Origin: Parapristionchus giblindavisi
Lineage: Eukaryota > Nematoda > Chromadorea > Rhabditida > Diplogasteridae
Assembly: GCA_943737045.1 (NCBI GenBank)
Contig: CALSFV010000361.1
Span: forward strand, 208,501-272,500
Direction: 5' to 3'
Length of the DNA: 64,000 nucleotides
Part shown: positions 62,001-64,000 of the stretch, one piece after another
Layout: every line of letters begins with the position of its first letter
Position numbering within the stretch: the stretch's first letter is position 1
Made by a program: the position numbers and the translations under genes
Notes under the pieces: model-generated
The model's input: the letters and a program-made list of their open reading frames with translations, nothing else
Databases searched by the model: none
What the model was told of the DNA's origin: nothing

Positions 62001-64000
62001 CAGCGTCACGCCGGAGGCGGCGAAGGGCAAGCTCGTCCGCTTGCCAGTCGTGCTGAGAGCGCTCAGATGGCTGAAGGAGCACAACCACCTCTACGCGGAC
62101 GTAAGTACATGTTATGAATAAGCTCCAAGCCTAAGCTCCCCATGTTTTTGCTTTAGGTCATCATCGACGAGGCGTTCCAATTCACCGGTAGCGCGGTACA
62201 CTTCACTGGACGTAGCAAGAGCGCTGGACCTCCCACCGCCGCCGACTTCGCGGCGCTGGTCTCCGACAACGCCGAAGAGGAGACGCTGCTGCAGCACATC
62301 GAGATGGAGGAGCAAGTAGTGCGCCCGATGCACGCTCCGCCCACCTCTGGACTGCCACACGAGCAGTACGCCCTGCTCCGCGTGAGTGTAGCTTCGAACA
62401 TGTACCTTATCTGATGATTTCTACGCAATACTTTCTGAAACAAGCTTATGCATAATAAGCTTATGCATAAGCATTAGTCATAACTGTTGTGCCAAAAGAT
62501 TAGAGATCAAAAACCACATTATGCCATTATCCCGTCACGCGTTATGCATAACGCTTGTTGTCCTAAAAATGGTTAAGCTTAACATAGAAAGTTAACATGC
62601 TGAAAATGCTCATTGCAGAACCCGTACGAGCCCCGCTCAGTGGACACGCCGAACGTGGACGTGATGTCCTTCCCGTGGCACTTCCCGACAGGCCGATTCG
62701 GTGTCCACCACGATCGACAGAAGAGGGTCAGTAAATTGTCATTTTGCAATCGTAACTAAGCGTTATTAGATGAGCCTCCGGGACATGGCTCGCTGGTGGC
62801 TGGCCTGCCGGGACAGGCGGCTCGGACGCGACCCTCAGTTCCTCTCCTTCCTCCACGGACTGCTGGAGCAAATCGACCTGACATCGTCGCTCGGTGTCCA
62901 GGCTCGATTCAGTAGAGGAGCTCTGGTTGGAGAGACCTTCCTCAGCAAGATCAGCGAGGGATCCGCCGACTTTGAGGTACTATTATGGGTACAACTAGCT
63001 TATGTATAAGCTTATAAGCTTATACATAGCCGACAGTTATGCTTAAGTGAAAATGTCTCTCACTGCAGGGTCAGTTCCATACTGGAGCCCGAGCACTCAG
63101 AGGCCACGTGGCCTACTTCGATCTGAAGCGGCAGGAAGTGCGCGCACACGTCGGCCTATTCGGAGCGGCGACGTTCTTCGTCACGCTTTCCCCGGCTGAA
63201 CGCCGATGGGAGGAGGTCGGCGATCTCTACCGGAAGGTCAGTAATCAGAGCATTGGTCGCACGAAACAAACTCACTTGCATTCCAGGTGTACGGAGACGA
63301 TGTGACGCCGAACACCCTCTTCTCGTACGTGAGCAAGGACCCGTACTGGTTCGCACGGTGCTTCCAGCAACGTGTAAGTCGCCACAAGGATAGGTATTTA
63401 TGTAATTACGCATGGACATTCAGCTTCGCGCCGTCTTCGGCATGCTCCTGCTCGGTGGTGGCCCTGCTGGCGGACCGCTCGGTCGCGTGCTCCATCACTT
63501 CATCCGCATCGAGTACCAGCACCGCGGCACGCAGCACGCACACTGCATGTTGTGGATCGAGGGAGCGCCCGCGGTGACGGCTACTGATGATGAGGTAATT
63601 ATTGCTTATGCATAAGTACGAAGATAATGAGGTTATGCATAAATTCATAAGTTCATAGTTTATACATAACCTTATTTTGGACAACTTTGTCTTTACGAGG
63701 TTATACATAACGATTAATTGGCTTTAGCGTCTCGAGTTCATCGATCGATACGTCTCCGCCCGAATGCCCGACCCAAAGAAGGAGCCGGAGCTGCACGCCA
63801 TCATCAAGGGCGAGAACATGCACTACGAGACGCACTCGGAGACGTGCAGGAGGCAGTACAAGATCCAGGGAAAGGTACGCTTTCGCAACCGTTCATAGTT
63901 CAGACATTGTATTTCAGGTGCTCGAGCGATGCCGCTTCGACTTCCCTCGTCCGTGCACGCCCAAGTCCATCGTCAACCGCCGTGCACAGGAGCTCCACTC
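58723..64000 (+). CDS. Helitron Rep/helicase protein, 23 exons visible, 3' partial
   Basis: Exons: 58723-58820, 58869-59015, 59080-59271, 59319-59469, 59544-59699, 59742-59877, 60044-60148, 60195-60340, 60594-60849, 60901-61007, 61063-61197, 61326-61460, 61507-61686, 61738-61864, 61916-62100, 62157-62381, 62619-62726, 62770-62976, 63069-63236, 63287-63373, 63424-63594, 63728-63874, 63918-end. All introns are GT-AG and ~1,150 codons join without a stop. In order: two ~32-aa basic repeats (residues 2-33, 51-82), helical and acidic regions, CxxC pairs at ~569/572 and ~612/615, a DUF6570-like region (~640-752), and Helitron_like_N with HAH at ~1055-1057. The Rep domain nicks and joins DNA for rolling-circle transposition. 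Its tyrosines and the helicase would be downstream. Exon 11's acceptor (61062) is chosen for frame; its TTTGGAG context is weak. The gene appears intact. Confidence 0.88.
59909..60024 (+). repeat. Three-copy ~36-bp tandem repeat inside Helitron intron 6
   Basis: CATTTTCGTTCATTTTGCCT followed by TATGCTTAACCTTCCC occurs three times with few changes. The TTATGCTTAACC part matches the end of each 355-bp unit upstream, so array-type sequence also lives inside the gene's introns. Confidence 0.85.
61507..62100 (+). other. DUF6570-like region of the Helitron protein (exons 13-15)
   Basis: The spliced product has a second CxxC (VCKKC), then SVVNAIDFDE, LNWIEEALIQLIRPVRSV and RWLKEHNHLYAD. These match in order and spacing the N-terminal domain that precedes the Rep region in many animal Helitrons, where the pattern is L-x-x-x-EE-x-L-I with PV and a final LRWLKENNPLY. 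Its biochemical role is unknown. Confidence 0.75.
62770..63594 (+). other. Helitron_like_N / HUH endonuclease region (exons 18-21)
   Basis: Exon 18 opens this Rep-N region, and exon 19 has the LRG-x-x-AYF and TFFVTLSPAE blocks. Exon 20 has SKDPYWFARCF. Exon 21 has IEYQHRGTQHAHCMLW, the HUH metal-binding motif in HAH form (histidines ~1055 and ~1057). Exons 22-23 continue with HSETC and CRFDFPRP, as in complete Helitron Reps. Known HUH enzymes use this motif with one or two tyrosines to cut single-stranded DNA; the tyrosines would be past 64000. Confidence 0.9.

Larger units (their letters stand above)
59524..63642. repeat. Dispersed intronic palindrome TTATGCATAA (12 exact copies)
   Basis: Exact copies start at 59524, 60382, 60411, 60541, 61249, 61700, 61716, 62446, 62461, 62542, 63606 and 63633. 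All lie in introns of the Helitron gene and none in exons. One-base variants (TTATGTATAA, TTATACATAA, TTATGCTTAA, CTATGCATAA) add many more. The flanks tend to extend the symmetry (GCTTATGCATAAGC, GGTTATGCATAACC). Confidence 0.9.
49599..64000 (+). mobile_element. Large Helitron-like element abutting the telomere tract (5' part; continues past window)
   Basis: The proposed element starts right after the telomere repeats with a hairpin. It contains a leader, an ~8.6-kb array of 355-bp repeats, and a Helitron Rep gene on the plus strand that is still open at the window edge. The leader, some array units and the introns of the gene share the palindrome TTATGCATAA and close variants (TTATGCTTAA, TTATGTATAA, TTATACATAA), which links them as one unit. 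Classical Helitron ends (5' TC, 3' hairpin plus CTRR) are not evident at the left side, so the exact 5' boundary is inferred. The 3' end, needed to prove the element, is outside the window. Confidence 0.6.

Overview
The window is nuclear DNA from a nematode. The evidence is a tract of 13 perfect TTAGGC hexamers (the nematode telomere repeat) and two intron-rich genes with short GT-AG introns, many of them 45-60 bp. It is most likely a rhabditid-type nematode, but the species cannot be named from the sequence. About 83% of the window is tandem repeat. No bacterial features, rRNA or tRNA genes were seen.

Layout. (1) 1-222 is the right end of a Tc1/mariner-like element inserted at a TA inside a satellite. 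(2) 223-4592 and 8023-19631 are satellite A: a ~523-bp AT-rich unit organised into two- and three-unit higher-order repeats. (3) 4593-8022 is a ~3.4-kb terminal-inverted-repeat DNA element inside satellite A. It carries one apparently intact 13-exon gene for a Myb/SANT-like DNA-binding protein, with no transposase. (4) 19631-49520 is satellite B: ~730 copies of a 41-bp minisatellite. It has a 34-unit (1,394-bp) higher-order repeat and a forward-inverted-forward triplicated block (about 36.1-49.5 kb). (5) 49521-49598 is (TTAGGC)13, oriented so that it would cap the DNA to its left as a chromosome end. It begins by a GGCT overlap with a truncated satellite B unit. (6) Immediately after it (49602-49636) is a perfect 12-bp-stem hairpin and a ~400-bp leader. 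Next come ~24 copies of a ~355-bp unit, nearly all with a CRE-type TGACGTCA palindrome or its one-base variant. From 58723 to the window edge runs a Helitron gene.

The Helitron gene can be spliced by hand into 23 exons (~1,150 residues visible) without a stop. It shows an N-terminal repeat with a TPEQR-like core, CxxC pairs, a DUF6570-like region, and a Helitron_like_N/HUH Rep domain with an HAH motif. The catalytic tyrosines, helicase and 3' terminus would lie beyond the window.

The most interesting reading is that 49602-64000 is a large Helitron-like element abutting a telomere tract. It would carry its own tandem array of possible promoter monomers, and its introns are filled with a palindrome, TTATGCATAA. 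The palindrome also occurs in the leader and in some 355-bp units but in none of the 23 exons. The arms around it (GCTTA/TAAGC) resemble the telomere repeat. The association with the telomere is seen directly; targeting, promoter function and palindrome function are inferences.
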